A model generated the notes under the pieces. The model was not told the DNA's origin, did not search any database, and was given only the letters and a program-made list of their open reading frames with translations. Of a stretch of 64,000 nt of DNA, positions 22,029 through 34,289 are shown piece after piece (position 1 is the first letter of the stretch; every line of letters begins with the position of its first letter). Location of the stretch: assembly GCA_030068075.1 (NCBI GenBank), contig CM057826.1, positions 74,187,312 through 74,251,311 of the forward strand, given 5' to 3'. The translations under genes and the position numbers were made by a program. The stretch comes from Paguma larvata. Lineage: Eukaryota > Chordata > Mammalia > Carnivora > Viverridae.

Positions 22029-25000
22029 TCTGGCACAAACTGAAACTTTCAATTTAACATCATGTCATACTACCATGATAATTTTTATGTTTATGATGTG
22101 CTTAACCAATCATTTGAAGTCACAGAAAATCTGTGTTGTGCTTGCTTGCACCATCACACAATTCATGCTCATGCAATTCATGATATGCCTTTCCTATGTG
22201 TCTTGTATTATATTACATTTGAAAATAAAATCTTATATTTAACATAATTTTATTTTTGTAAATTTCAATCATTTAAATATCTTGGTTTACATGGACGTTT
22301 TACGTCATTAAACCACTAGGAATTATTGATATTAGGTATATAAGCAAAGAACATAAACTTAAGATAGTCTAAGAAATATTTACAATTTTATTTCATTAAC
22401 TCTAATAATATTAATTCACATATATGATACATTATGCATCTAAATGCTAAGCAGGAGGGCATGATCAGGAAGCTTTTTTCCATAGGACTTTAGATGCTAG
22501 ATCACTTTGAAAATATATAACTTAATGTGTTACAATTGGGAAAAGATAGTTCTGTGAAGCTTTCATCATTTTGTGAGCATAACTTAAGGTATAAAGATCT
22601 GAATAGAATCTCTGTAGTGAAGGTGACAAAAGTCCAAAGAGAATATTAAGTATTTTCCATCTTTATCTGAATATTACTCATTCTTGAAAAATTGTCATTC
22701 CTAGGAGTCTCTGTATTTGATAATAATCTCATCCTACTTCAGATAAGAACAAGTTTGGGCATTGCCCTTGGGTGAGGTTAATCAGCCTGTTTGTCATTGT
22801 TACTGTTTTTTTTTTTTTTCATATTTCAAACAAAATAATTTCTGTTTTCCTAAAATATGTTTGATGCGTGAAGACAGCTCTAGCAAACTGTATTTATACT
22901 TGGCTGGAGAAGAATTCCCTAGTTTACAAAATGCATTATTTCCTTTATAGCATGGAAATACATGGAGATCCACCTCCATGGTAGGTGGAGACGTAGATAC
23001 TCAAATAGAAGGATTTTTCTGCAGAATGAAAGTATTTATCAGTCAAGTTTGTTTAATATAAAATCTGACTAAAATCTTGATGCAATTATGACATTTGACA
23101 TTCTGGCCATAGGTATTAAAAATAAATGATGTAAGCAACCAATTTGTTGGTGGGTGGGGTTCTTTAAAGGAATTGCAAGTTTATTAAACAATGGCATATG
23201 GCAGACATGATTATTTAATGATTTGTGAAAGTAAATCAAGGTATTTTTAATGAATATGAAAATTACAGTCACTTTAGATGATAAAGAAGAAAGATGAAGT
23301 AGTACCTGAATGGAATTATGTCTAAAATGATGCTTTTAACAAGATTAAAAAATTATTGAATTATGAAACTCATATGGTAATAGTCACTAATTTTAAAGTG
23401 CTATCCATCTGTGACCACATGAGTCATTTAAGAAATGCAAATTCTATACTTTTAAAAGGATCATTTAACTTATATATGCTTTAGCAAGTTGATGCACTTA
23501 AACTGTTCAGATATTTAAATATAAGAGTGCAGTTATTTGTAAGTGGTTAGATTTGCCAACTTTTAGATTCCTACAGAATATGAATCATATTAAATGATGA
23601 TTTTGTTTGTGAAGTATAAAACCTATTTTTTGGCTAATTTCAACTTTGTTCTAATAGAAAAATTATGAGTGATGAGCTTTACTCCCTGGTAATAACTTCA
23701 ATTTATCAATTGCCAATTTTTCCCTACTGTTAAGTGCTAAATACATTTTAGGCAGTAGTTAATAAATTAATAGCTTAGCTGTTTTAAATATTGAAAATAT
23801 AAAAGTAAGTTAGTAGTTTTCATTAAAGAGGGGGAGACAACTTAATCGTTGAGTTCTCAATCAAAGTTACTGTTAAGTCAACAGATGTAATGTGTTTGGT
23901 ACTATGGATGCAAAGAAAGGGAATGTGAACACTTCTTTGGGTACTCTCTTTCCTTCTTAAAGACTTTTCACCTTTTCTAATTTTATATAATTGTATAGTT
24001 ATTTTCTCTTATGTCAAATGTTTTCATATTTACGATAGTTTTGTATTAAACACCAAATATTCCTACCTTTTTATTTTAAAGAAATGTGTGATTCAAGCAA
24101 GAAATTTATGAAGAATATACTTTTTCTTTCAAAGAAATCAAAGACAATAGTCTGATATTCAAAGTTACCAGTTTCAGCAATTTTACATGCAGCTGTAGTC
24201 AAGGAGATGAATCGCTTTATTACTGCACAAGATAACTTATTCTTTTTTCAAATTTGTGGGGAATTTCAGAGTAGAGCTCTAAAATCCAACCTCGCATATA
24301 ATTATCCCATACACACCGTTAGCACTTAGTCTCAAGACTCCTTCAGCTTCTAGTAAATTGTCCTTCAGGTAAAAGATGAATTCTGATTCTTCATGCATAC
24401 AGGCATTATAATTATCTTTTTCATATGTTTTAGTTTTATAAATACTTTCAGTTGTTCCCAATAGCCAAATATCTCTAGATGCCCAGTTAAATTGCTGAAG
24501 GGATTTACATACAGAAGCTCTTGGTAGAACTATCCTGTAAAACTTACTTTGATTTATATTTCATTCTAGAATAAATTATTTCCTTTTCAATTCACAGGCA
24601 GCTTCAGAGTATTAAAGTTGGAAGAAGAGTATGGGGGGACATTTTCTCTGTATTTTCCTTACTTGTGACCATCAAGACTTAATTCTTTTTTGTTTGTTTG
24701 TTTGTTTTTGTTCTAAAATGTTAAATAACAGCTGAATTGAATTGAATTTCCTAATTACTTTTCAGTTGAATTTTAGAATTCTCTTAATATTTGCAAAGTA
24801 TACAAACAATCAATATACAAAAGAGGTAAATTATTTATCTAGAATATTCAGATAAGGCCTGCTTCAAATTCATATCATAGTACAGCTCATGGAAGTCTAA
24901 TTTATAGGATGTTCGGGGGAGAAGTTTTGAAGGATTTCAAGCTCCCTCCTCCAAGATCAACTCTGATGAACCTAAGTAAATGAGAGAAAAGCATGCAAGA

Positions 25001-25069
25001 GATAACTAACCAAAAAAAAAAAAAAAAAGAAAAAAAAACTTTTGGAAAAGTGAAAGTTCTTACAGACTA

Positions 25070-25070
<1 letters not shown>

Positions 25071-25116
<46 letters not shown>
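25071..25116. repeat. (GT)n microsatellite
   Basis: An uninterrupted run of 23 TG units, the longest pure dinucleotide CA/GT array in the window. Likely polymorphic in length. Confidence 0.95.
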
Positions 25117-25117
<1 letters not shown>

Positions 25118-26378
25118 TTGGGGAGAATGTTCATGGCTGCCACCTGGTGTGAAACACCTCTGAGCAGTGAGACTATTCAGTGAAGGAAATTCTTGAAGAT
25201 TGGTTCTGCCCACTTCCTTATGCCATTACTGTCTTTGAATAATAATTTTCCTAATTTTTCACAGAAGAGGGAAATAGCTATCCAGGCCTTCCATATAGGA
25301 CCTATCAGGCAGAGTAACTCCTAGGATGAACAATTTGAGCATTTGAACACTCATCGGACTGACTTTAGTTCTTGTTTTACAGGTACATTATCTTTCCTTC
25401 ACCATCAAGGATATTGGTTGACAACCTAAGATGTCCGTTTCCTTCCACTTCTTCATAATTCTAAGAATTTAATAATTAATACGTTAACAGAGAGATTGTC
25501 TGTTGGAATAAAATCAAAGGAATTTGATCCTTACTGGTTCTGGATCCTCATCCTAAGACTGATTGCCGCCCCTCTCCAACTGGAAGGATAAGATTTGTCC
25601 ATCCCTTTATTCTTTACTCATTATATTCTATATGTTACAGTAGCTGATGTGGTGGTAAGCCAGAACCAATTTGTACCTATCCCTGACAGCCAACTCTGAA
25701 CCTCTCTTTCCAAGTCTGAATTCAGCGAGGACACTTTGGTAGCTTGATATTGGCCGTCGTAGGAGGATTTAACTACAGACATTGAAAACCCCTCAAATCA
25801 CAGTTTTGTTTTTTTTTTTTTTTAAGATATTGCTGGCTTACCAGAATCCTGCATCTGAAAATGAGCTTAAAAATAAAAGTAATAGTCAACTGAGGAATGA
25901 AACTATAGTAAATAAAAAATAGCAATCTGAACTTACACAAATGACATAGAATTAATAGAATAATTTTTAATGAGTATAATAAATAGATTTAAAGAAATAA
26001 GGAAAGTGCAAGCAATAAGTTGTAAATAAAAAGAGAAGTTTTCCACAGATAAAAAACAGATAACCTTAAAAATATAAATATGTGCCTCCTGGAGGTAGAG
26101 AGACAATGGATTGATAATTTAAAATATGTAAGAAGACTATAAAACAAAAAATTTGAAACATTTTGAACCTGAAATTGTATATCTAGCCAAACTATTATTG
26201 AAAATCCAGAACAGGATAAGAATATTCACAGACAAGTCCTTAGAGTGTTTGTTAAATAAATATATTTTGAAAATACACTTAGAGTATCTATTCAAAGAAG
26301 AGAAATCCAAGAAGAGGGTAGCAGAAACATAAGAATAAATAAAGATAATTATGTTATGTATAGTGGTAGAAGCTTGCT

Positions 26379-26572
26379 TTTTTAATGTCTGTTTATTTTG
26401 AGAGAGAGAGAGAGCACGAGCATTAGCAGAGGAGGGGCAGAAACACTCCAGGCAGGCTTTGCACTGTCAGAGCAGAGACCAATGTGGGGCTCGACTGCAC
26501 AATTCATGAGAACATAATCTTAGCCAAGATCAAGAGCCAGGGGCTCAACAAAGTGAGCCACCCAGGCTCCCC
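26379..26572 (-). mobile_element. CAN-SINE, antisense, inside LINE-1
   Basis: 'tgtctgtttattttgagaga', 'aatgtggggctcgactgcac' and the head edge 'gagccacccaggctcccc' identify it. 'agaagcttg' before and 'agaagttta' after form a likely target duplication. Confidence 0.9.
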
Positions 26573-27292
26573 AGAAGTTTATTTTATTGTGTTTTGTTGG
26601 TGAAAAAAATAGATCTAATAAAAAAAGAGGAGAAAGAATAAATCTCTAAGAACTCATTGTCAACATTTCCACAAGAGAGAAAAAGGAGGTGCAGTGATTG
26701 GAAAGATAGAGATCAATTTTTTATTATTTTTAAGTCATGTATTCGACTATGTGAAGAAATACCTACCAGTAAAATTAATAGAAAAAAGTATTTGAAATAA
26801 TTATGGAATTCAAGAATATTGACAAATACATGCTGAAATAAAAGTAATATTTTTTGTATGTTAGCCAAACCTAAAAAAATATGGTGTAGACAATTTACAA
26901 TAGGAACAAAAGATTTAAAATTTATTTGAAATCTCTATGTTAACAATACACACAAAGCTTCCACAGTTAATATGAATAAACAGGAAAAATAATACATATT
27001 ACGATCTGGGTAATTGGAGATAATATGCTCTTGAAAGGAATTGTAAGAAGACTGAAAATCAGCTGGGATATTAGAAGACTTGAATAATACTATCAACTAA
27101 TGTTAGTAAATAGATATTGGTAGAACATTCCATCAAAAAATAATAGAATACACAATCTTTTAGGTGCACATGGAATATATTACCAAAAAGATATATTCTA
27201 GAAATCAAAAGAAGTTTCAATAAAAGTAATTCAAGTCACGTTAATTGCATTGTGATCACAATAGAATTTCATTAGAAGTCAATAACAGTAAG

Positions 27293-27522
27293 GGGAACCT
27301 GGGGCAACTTAGTTAATTGAGCATTGGACTCTTGATTTTGGCTCAGGGCATGATTCCAGGGTCATGAGAGTGAGCCCTGCATTGGGCTCTGTACTGAGTG
27401 TGGAGCCTGCTTAGGATTCTCTCTCTCCCTCGCTCTCTCTCTTTCTCCCTCTCTCTCTCTCCCCCTCTCCACCAAACTCTCTCTCTCTCTCTCTCAAGTT
27501 AAAAATAATTAAAAAGAATAAA
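27293..27522 (+). mobile_element. Older CAN-SINE inside LINE-1, with target duplication
   Basis: Head 'ggggaacctggggcaactta', then 'gagcattggactcttgattt', 'gagtgtggagcctgcttagg' and a long CT-rich region. The target 'tcaataacagtaag' (27279) recurs as 'tcaataatagtaag' (27523). Confidence 0.9.
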
Positions 27523-28278
27523 TCAATAATAGTAAGAAACCAAAAGGGAAATAGGAATGCATATTAATTCAAATAAAGATGGAAACACAATTTAGCAGAA
27601 AGCTCGGGATGCTGCTAAGACAGTACTTAAGAGACAATTTATAACACTAAATGCCTGTATTTCAAGAGAGAACAATATGAAATTAGTGACCTCAATTTCC
27701 ATCTCAAGAATTTGGAAAACAAGGAGAAAATGAAATCCAAATTAAGGAAAACAAAAGAAAGATTGAAGTTTGGAAATCAACAAAATAGAAATCAGGACCA
27801 ACAAAGAAACTCAATGAAATAAAAAAAATCAGTTATTTGAAAAGATCAATAAAATTGATAAATGTCAAGCCCGACATATTATTCCTCCAAAATATGACAA
27901 TACATTTCATAACATAGTTGAAATGAACCTATTCTCTGAAACAAACTATCACTTAAGAAGACACAAATAAGTAAGTAGCCTGTATTACAAAGGAGTTGAA
28001 TTTTTAGTTAAAATCCTTTCCCTGAGAAAACTCAGAACCATGTCTTCATTTAAGCATTCTACCAATGTTTAAGGATATAATAATAATAATAAGGCACCTA
28101 CACACTAAAATATTAAGGAAAAGAACACTAAAGCTTAGTATCCCTTATGAACATAGATGCAAATATTATTTTAAGAATTTAATAAAATCCTACAGTATAT
28201 ACAAAGGACAATACATCATGTTTTATTGATCTCTATCCCAGAAATGCAAGGTTGGTTAACATTAAGAAATCAAATATT

Positions 28279-28491
28279 GGGGGTGCCTGGGTAGCAGCGC
28301 CAGCTGAGTGTCTGACTCTTGATTTTGGCTCAGGTCTTGATATCAGGGTCCAGATTTGTGGGATTGAATCCCATGTCATGCTCCATGCTTAGCATGGAGC
28401 CTGCTTAAGGTTATTCTCTTTCTCTCTCTCAGCTCCTCTCTCCACTCACTCTCTCTCTCTCTCTTTCTCTCCTTGAAATAAAAAAAAAAAT
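28279..28491 (+). mobile_element. Older CAN-SINE inside LINE-1
   Basis: Head 'ggggtgcctgggtagcagcg', then 'gagtgtctgactcttgattt', 'gcatggagcctgcttaagg' and a CT-rich region ending in an A-rich tail. L1 ORF2 sequence flanks both sides. Confidence 0.9.
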
Positions 28492-28779
28492 CATGTAATA
28501 TAATCACCATATTTACAAACTTAAAAAAATAACTATATTATCATATAAATTAAAATGCAGAAAAAGCATTGGTAAAATCTAACATCCATCCTTGTAAAGT
28601 CTTGGTAAACTAGAAAGTGAAAAGAATTTCCTCAAACTGATAAAAGGAATCTGAAGGCTTTTTACTTAAGATCAAGAAAAATGAAAGAATGCCAGTACTC
28701 ACCTCTTCTATGCACCATTACAGTGGAGTCTCTTGGCATTGTAATTTGTGGGGGAATGAAACCAAAGCAACCAGGTAGA

Positions 28780-28945
28780 AAAGGGAAACAGTGGCGAAGG
28801 ACATGAAGAAAATTTTAGGTGTAATGGATATTTTCACTCCCTTGATTGTGGTGATCATTTTACATGTCAAAACCTATCAACAAGATAATACAATCTATTG
28901 TTTCTTGTATGTCAATTACATATCAATAAAACAGTTAGAAAAAAC
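28780..28945 (+). mobile_element. LINE-1 3' UTR end
   Basis: 'gtgtaatggatattttcact', 'cccttgattgtggtgatcat', 'gtcaattacatatcaataaa' are typical of the last 150 bases of L1MA/L1MB-type elements. The 96-codon frame at 28791-29081 runs through it and is not a gene. Confidence 0.7.
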
Positions 28946-29039
28946 ATTGAGAAATCAATTAGTGTCAATTAGAAGACAAAAAGTTAGAAAGCTGGGTGGT
29001 ATAAACTCTTTCAGATCTAGGGACATAGTAACATGCACT

Positions 29040-29550
29040 GTTTTTTCCTGGAGCAAAGCTGGTAGTTTTTCCATTAATTGAAATGCACATACTCTTTGTA
29101 ACCCAGCAACTCTTCACCTAGACATATATCCCAAATAAATTCTCATATAAATTATAGGAGTGTATAAAAATTATACAAGGGTACGAACAAAAATGCAGCT
29201 GATATGCACAGCTGAATACCATATGACAGCTGGGAGCAGCAGACTTAATGAGTGTGTTAATATAGACCGGGGCAAAACAAAGAAAGAAAACCCAAAGCAA
29301 CAGACTGGATGAACTCACAAGGACACTGCGGAGTGACACAAACAAATCAAAAGAATTTTGCAAATTATTATACAGGACCATTCATGTTAGTAAAAACTTT
29401 ATCAAGCTAAGAAAAAAGGACATATATATTAGCCTGATACATACTATTGGAAGGATGCACACCAAACACATTAATGTGATTGTCTTATTGGGGTGGTTAG
29501 AAATCAGGCAATGGTAAAATGGAGAGAAAAGTGCCTCAATAAATAAATAA
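29040..29550 (+). mobile_element. Decayed LINE-1 3' region
   Basis: 'aatgcacatactctttgtaa', 'cccagcaactcttcaccta', 'tataggagtgtataaaaatt' and a terminal (AAAT)n run ending at 29552 suggest the ORF2 end and 3' UTR of an old L1 in the same orientation as the preceding pieces. The boundaries are approximate. Confidence 0.5.
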
Positions 29551-29561
29551 ATGAAATTGGA

Positions 29562-29628
29562 GATATATAGATTAGGGAAACCAATTTGACAATAAATTGA
29601 TAAAAATAATAATATCTGGGAAAAAAAA
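29562..29628 (+). mobile_element. 67-bp LINE-1 tail with target duplication
   Basis: 'gggaaaccaatttgacaata' is the signature of the carnivore L1 3' terminus and is followed by an A-rich tail. The 9-bp target 'gaaattgga' is present at 29553-29561 and 29629-29637. This would be an L1 insertion that kept only its final ~60 bases. Confidence 0.75.
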
Positions 29629-29639
29629 GAAATTGGAAA

Positions 29640-30980
29640 GACAAAATTGTAGAGCTCTTAAATCGATTAATGATTATAATATTCTATGAACTGTATAATT
29701 AACTCAGTCCTTTATATGTTCTTTAGAAAATAATTAAAACAAAATAAAATATTCATTGCTCTCACATATTCAGCAACTAATGAGGTATTACAGACCTGGT
29801 CATAGCCATTAAAAGTCAGCTCATTATGGATTGGCCTTGTTTCACTGATTCTATTTGATGCCATTTTCTAGTTTGGAAACCCCTGATCTGGCAGGGCAGG
29901 TGAGTTCACAGCTTGGTGAAGTAAGCAGAAGAGTACTGAGTAGTCCCTAAGGGGATTTATTGGAATAGCTCATTTGACCCCTGTTAGGAAAGCATGCTGG
30001 GACCAGACAAAGTCTTATAAAGATACCCTTAGTGAGATTAACATTCCATGCTGAATTTCTCAAAATGTTCCTATTCCCGGTGCAATACGCATTCTTTTAT
30101 TAAGGATCCGATGCAAGAGTGGAAATCTTGGTGTAAATAAATTCTTCAAACAGGAACTGTCCCTAGGAAGGAGGTACAAATCAAAGAAGCTGGGGAATCT
30201 AGAACAAAAGGTCTTTCAACGGTTTCCTCGTTCTTGGCTTCCAGGACAGTGGGAAAATTGGAAAGGGCTGGGTAAGATTTCTAACTCAGCTGAATTGGGC
30301 CAAGCTCACAAAAAGGCCTGAGGACACAGAAAGGGTAAATCTTTTTGTCTTTTTTCCATTGGCTTGTTGAACCGGAGTTATATGAAAACTCTGACAATTG
30401 TGTGTAGATTTTTGTGTTACTGTGTCTTAGCTGCCATTGAATATTTTCAGTTAAATCCCAAGGGACGCAACTGAGCTGTACAGAACAGTGACGGTCAGCA
30501 GTCCTGCGCATTCAGAAGGTCTGCGAGACTTCTTCCTTTAACCTCCTTTGCTACCTCCACAAAGGTAGCAAAAAGGATAAAAAGGATAAAGGACCCGGTT
30601 TCTTTTACAAAAGGCTCTCTCCTTTAGGAGTTTTGTAAAAAGTAAAATCTTGTTTATTTTCAGGGATAAAAATGTCTACAAAAACAAAGAGTATGGAATA
30701 CATGCCAAAGGCTTTAGAAATAGTAGGAGAATGATAGTGGAGGAGGATGATAGTGGATTTAAGAAAAAAAAAAAGGCTGTCATTGCCAAGTTTTCCTGAA
30801 AAATTGGCTAAAATATAATGTAGGGATGTGGGAAAATTATTAAAAAGGTTACAAACCAGGGTGTTGGGAATGTCTCACTCAAGTTTTTAAATGGTAAGAA
30901 AGTATGCTATAAACTGCATGTACAAAATTTCTTTCCTTGCAAGCAACTGTATGCTAAGGACTTCAAAGTGTAGACAGTTT
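29640..30980. other. Unassigned sequence, less AT-rich than its surroundings
   Basis: No repeat family is recognised and no open frame longer than 76 codons is present. It contains two adjacent hairpin-forming inverted repeats (30547-30640). 'ggcag' followed by 'gtgagt' at about 29896 resembles a splice donor, but nothing else supports an exon. Confidence 0.35.
30547..30640. repeat. Two neighbouring perfect 10-bp inverted repeats
   Basis: 'tttgctacct' (30547) pairs with 'aggtagcaaa' (30563) across a 6-base loop. 'ttttacaaaa' (30603) pairs with 'ttttgtaaaa' (30631), with an inner 'ctcc'/'ggag' pair (30619/30627). Both could form hairpins in DNA or RNA; a function is not implied. Confidence 0.7.
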
Positions 30981-30996
30981 AGAAAGCTGATCTGTT

Positions 30997-31184
30997 GGAT
31001 GGCTGAGTGACTCAGTTGGTTAGTGTCTGGCTTTTGATTTCAGCTCAGGTCATGATCTCATGATTTATGAGTTCAAGCCCCACTTTGGGCTCTGCGCTCA
31101 CAGCTCAGAGTCTGCTTGGGATTCTCTCTTTCTGCCTTTCTCTCTGTCTCTCAAATTAAGTAAATAAACTTAAAAAAAGCAAGC
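30997..31184 (+). mobile_element. CAN-SINE with target duplication
   Basis: 'gatggctgagtgactcagtt', 'cagctcaggtcatgatctca', 'gggctctgcgctcacagctc' identify the copy. The target 'aagctgat(c/t)tgtt' is at 30984-30996 and 31185-31197. Confidence 0.9.
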
Positions 31185-31365
31185 AAGCTGATTTGTTTAA
31201 AATTATCATTTAGAGAGGTCAGAGAGTACAGTATTAGTTGTAAACAAAACTTAGTAATACAAAATTACTGCTGGAAAAATCAAGCAAATTCCTCCATAAA
31301 TATCTTCCTAAAATATACAATGGGACATGCTAAATAAAATGAGATATTTGATAATAACATGTGAG

Positions 31366-31560
31366 CGGTCTCTGAGTACCTCAGTTACCAATCAAGAGTC
31401 CAACTCTCGATTTCAGTTCATGTCGTGATCTCATGGCCAGGAGATCAAGTCTCACGTTAGGCGCTATGCTGGGCATGGAGCCTGCTTAAGATTCTCCCTC
31501 TTCTTCTGCCCCTTCCCTGTTCTCTCTCTCAAAAAACAAAAACGACAACAAAAAATAAAA
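31366..31560 (+). mobile_element. Diverged CAN-SINE
   Basis: 'gagtacctcagttaccaatc', 'aagagtccaactctcgattt', 'ctgggcatggagcctgctta' and a CT-rich, A-tailed end are recognisable. The head is degenerate. Confidence 0.8.
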
Positions 31561-31564
31561 CAAA

Positions 31565-32425
31565 ATGTCAGAAATCCTAAATACTTGTAACTTGTATCAT
31601 ATACAGGTTGCTTACTACATTATAATAAAATGGCCTAGGAGAAATTTAATTGGATTGTTATATATTAGGTTTTCATAAGTCACTTATGTTTATTTGTTTT
31701 ATAATTACCCCATATTGCTTGATTAGAACTAACATATCTCCATGATTGGGGCTGAGATTAATTAAAGTATCTAAATGAAGATCTGCAAGGTAGAGTGAAT
31801 TTCTATGAATATTTATCCAAAATTCAAGTTACAAGGATTAATGTTTTGATTTACTTTGATTTGAGCTATGAATTCTGAGCTTATGTGACAATTGGACAAA
31901 TTCTTCCTCCCTTTCGGGCTGTTTTACCTGCATATATGTAATTTAATGTAATTTCCTTTCTGGGCATAAATACAAAACACTGAATTTATAGCATTTTCAA
32001 CCCATTTTCATATTTAAGAGGGATGTGTGATAAGGTTTAGAATCCTCTTTTCTGGTAAATATCTTTGATAACATATGGATGCTGCTTCTAGTTTCTTTGT
32101 ATTCTCTTTCTTTTTGGGGTATTTGGATTACATTGCCTCTTCTACACCATGACATAGAGGTTATTCCTTTTTCCTGAATAACATGTTATCTACACCTACA
32201 AATGCTACTCTTGTCTTTGTCACATGAGCTAAGATGGACTTTACATATCAATATCCATACAGAACCATTATTTAAGCAACAATAATTAAAAACATTTAAT
32301 TGGTCGAATGCAAATAAAAAGTCTTTTAAAAAATATTCTTTATGTTAAAGTACAGTGATACTTAAGTTGTAGTTCTGGTTATTCATTTTTAGGAATTTAT
32401 GTCATGAGTATTAAGAAAACAAATT
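31565..32425. other. Unassigned AT-rich sequence
   Basis: No gene or repeat recognised. Confidence 0.35.
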
Positions 32426-32637
32426 GGGAGCACCTGGGTGGCTCAGTTGGTTAAGTGTCCCACTTCGGCTCAGGTCATGATCTCATGGTTTGTGGGTTCA
32501 AGCTCCGCGTTGGGCTCTGTGCTGACGGCTCAGAGCCCGCTGCCTACTCTGGATTCTGTGTCTCCCTCTCTCTCTGCCCCTCCCCCACTCATGCTCTGTC
32601 TGTTTCTCTCTCAAAAATAAACATTGAAAAATTTTTT
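32426..32637 (+). mobile_element. Feline CAN-SINE
   Basis: 'gggagcacctgggtggctca', 'cacttcggctcaggtcatga', 'gctctgtgctgacggctcag' and 'ctctcaaaaataaacattga' make this a well-preserved younger-type copy. The two overlapping frames at 32438-32640 are SINE-derived. Confidence 0.95.
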
Positions 32638-32639
32638 TA

Positions 32640-33375
32640 ATTAAAAATGAAAAATTGAATTGCTAATCTTCAAGTTTTGCCCTCCATGTTTAGTTGAGAG
32701 TTGGATGCATATTTTGACTTTTTAATAGGTCCAGGATACGACAAACACCTAAATGTAAAGAGGCAATTCAAGAATCTTAAATATACTTATGACAAGAAAA
32801 AAATTAAATATTACTTTGGAATTATTTAAGCAGCCTCTCTGAGTTTGCCACAGAAATAGAATGGTAAACTCTTTGAATTGACAGAAGCCCATATATAGTA
32901 CATTAATTATTTTGGCTAGGTGACTCTCTGGGCCACTAAGACATCAGCACGATTTAGATCTGCAACTACTTCATTACTTCTTGTTCTTCTATTTTTATTT
33001 AACACATTTTCATACTTGAAGGAATAGTGAAATTTCTCTGTGGATTCTGATTATGATTACATGCGACCATCTCAGTGTAGTGATTCTGATAAGATTATCT
33101 CTTGCGTCTGTGTATAATAGAGTCAATGAATCGTGAGCAATGTTTTGAAGCTTCAATGCATACTGCAATTACCTTGTAATTATTTACATGTCATCATGGC
33201 ACTTAATATTTTTAAAAAGTATATAAAACTGTCAATTACTATGTCAGATAGTTTTTAAAAGCATATAATGCCTTTAGCTGATACTAAACTATGTACGTAT
33301 ATATATATATATATACATAATACATAATCTCCATATTGATAGACAGTTGATTCCTTTATTATAAGGACTTTGGGT
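32640..33375. other. Unassigned sequence
   Basis: No gene or repeat recognised apart from a short (TA)n run at about 33298-33315. Confidence 0.35.
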
Positions 33376-33379
33376 TTTT

Positions 33380-33480
33380 TATTGTTATTGTTTTATTCAT
33401 TGCCATATCCCTACATTTTAAATAATTCCTGGCATTCAATAATATATTATATTAATGGAGGCTGAATCAATTATTTAACC
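33380..33480 (+). mobile_element. Possible L2 3' end
   Basis: 'attcattgccatatcccta' followed by 'cctggcattcaataatata' recalls the final portion of L2 ('...cctggcacatagtagg... caataaat'). It is short and weak. Confidence 0.35.
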
Positions 33481-33765
33481 ATATCTATCTGCTAACATCC
33501 TTCTGCATCGTTATAGGAATAGGAAAGTTAAGTTTGATGGTGACAAAATGAGAGATGCTAGCTTAGTCTTCCCCATTGTAAGATCACTAAGATATCCATG
33601 CTGAAGTGAGGAGGAGAGGAGGAATGAATCAAGGAGCAGAGGACAGCATTTCTATAAGGAGAATCACAGACCCTGAAAATGCCTGCCTCTCTTTTTGATT
33701 TACCCCTTTCCCTCTGCCAGGGAGAACTTGACATCATAGTCTCCACATGCGTTCATCTGTGAACT

Positions 33766-33888
33766 CTGCCTGACCTGTGATGTGTAACTTTGGACTCTGA
33801 GTCTTACTTTTAAAATATGAATAATGATAGGTTCTACCCCCTAAATGCTATTGTGAGGGTTAAATAGGAGAAAAGCAGTTAGCACATA
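33766..33888 (-). mobile_element. MIR SINE, antisense
   Basis: 'tgtgtaactttggactctga', 'aaaatatgaataatgatagg', 'attgtgagggttaaatagga' and 'gcagttagcacatagttaac' follow the order of the MIR antisense strand. It is an ancient mammalian repeat. Confidence 0.65.
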
Positions 33889-34289
33889 GTTAACCAACTA
33901 TGGAGAGAGTGGTCAAAAAGTGACTGTAGATAGATCGATAGATTGATTCAGTTGGCAGCATAAAATACATAATAGATCAGTAAATCATGCAAATCGGAAA
34001 ACATATGGGAGATTCAAAAAGGGGTAATAGGATTCCTAAAAGACAGGAAGAACATGATGACAGAGTGTAATAGAGACCCAAGAAGCATTTAGTGAGCAAT
34101 TGTGCATGTCATGAGCACCGCAGTGGAGCCTGGCCTTCCCGTTTAGAGTTGGAGGAAAATAACTGCAGCTCTTGAGAAAGTAGACAGTCACCAGGGCAGT
34201 GATTCTGGCCTGGACTGTACTGAATTGAAGAAAGTGGGGACTAGAGTCATGTGCTCACGTTTAAGTTTATGACGATAATTCTCGTAAAT

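Larger units (their letters stand above)
21536..25850. other. Long unassigned AT-rich stretch
   Basis: No gene or confidently named transposable element is seen over about 4.3 kb. This is the largest repeat-poor block in the window. It holds a pyrimidine-rich tract (21540-21620), a 22-bp palindrome (22007), a (GTTT)n run (24689-24712), A-rich runs (25011-25038) and a long (GT)n array (25071). The overlapping frames at 21487-21777 (+) and 21511-21744 (-) come from the low-complexity pyrimidine tract. Confidence 0.45.
25855..28730 (+). mobile_element. Long decayed LINE-1 (L1M type), ORF1 to mid ORF2, broken by three SINEs
   Basis: ORF1-like text comes first: 'gaacctgaaattgtatatct', 'agccaaactattattgaaaa' and 'aatattcacagacaagtcct'. 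ORF2 follows in order: 'gaacattccatcaaaaaata', 'ggtgcacatggaatatatta', 'gcagaaagctcgggatgctg' (27597), 'ttatttgaaaagatcaataa' (27833), 'cccttatgaacatagatgca' (28142), 'tcccagaaatgcaaggttgg' (28237), 'atgcagaaaaagcattggta' (28555). The last piece covers part of the reverse-transcriptase region. Large internal deletions and many stops make it inactive. SINEs interrupt it at 26379, 27293 and 28279, so the L1 is older than all three. Confidence 0.75.

Noticed and set aside
29896..29906. Splice-donor-like 'ggcaggtgagt' as evidence of an exon.
   Set aside because: A single donor-like motif is common by chance. No open frame, acceptor or conserved peptide accompanies it.
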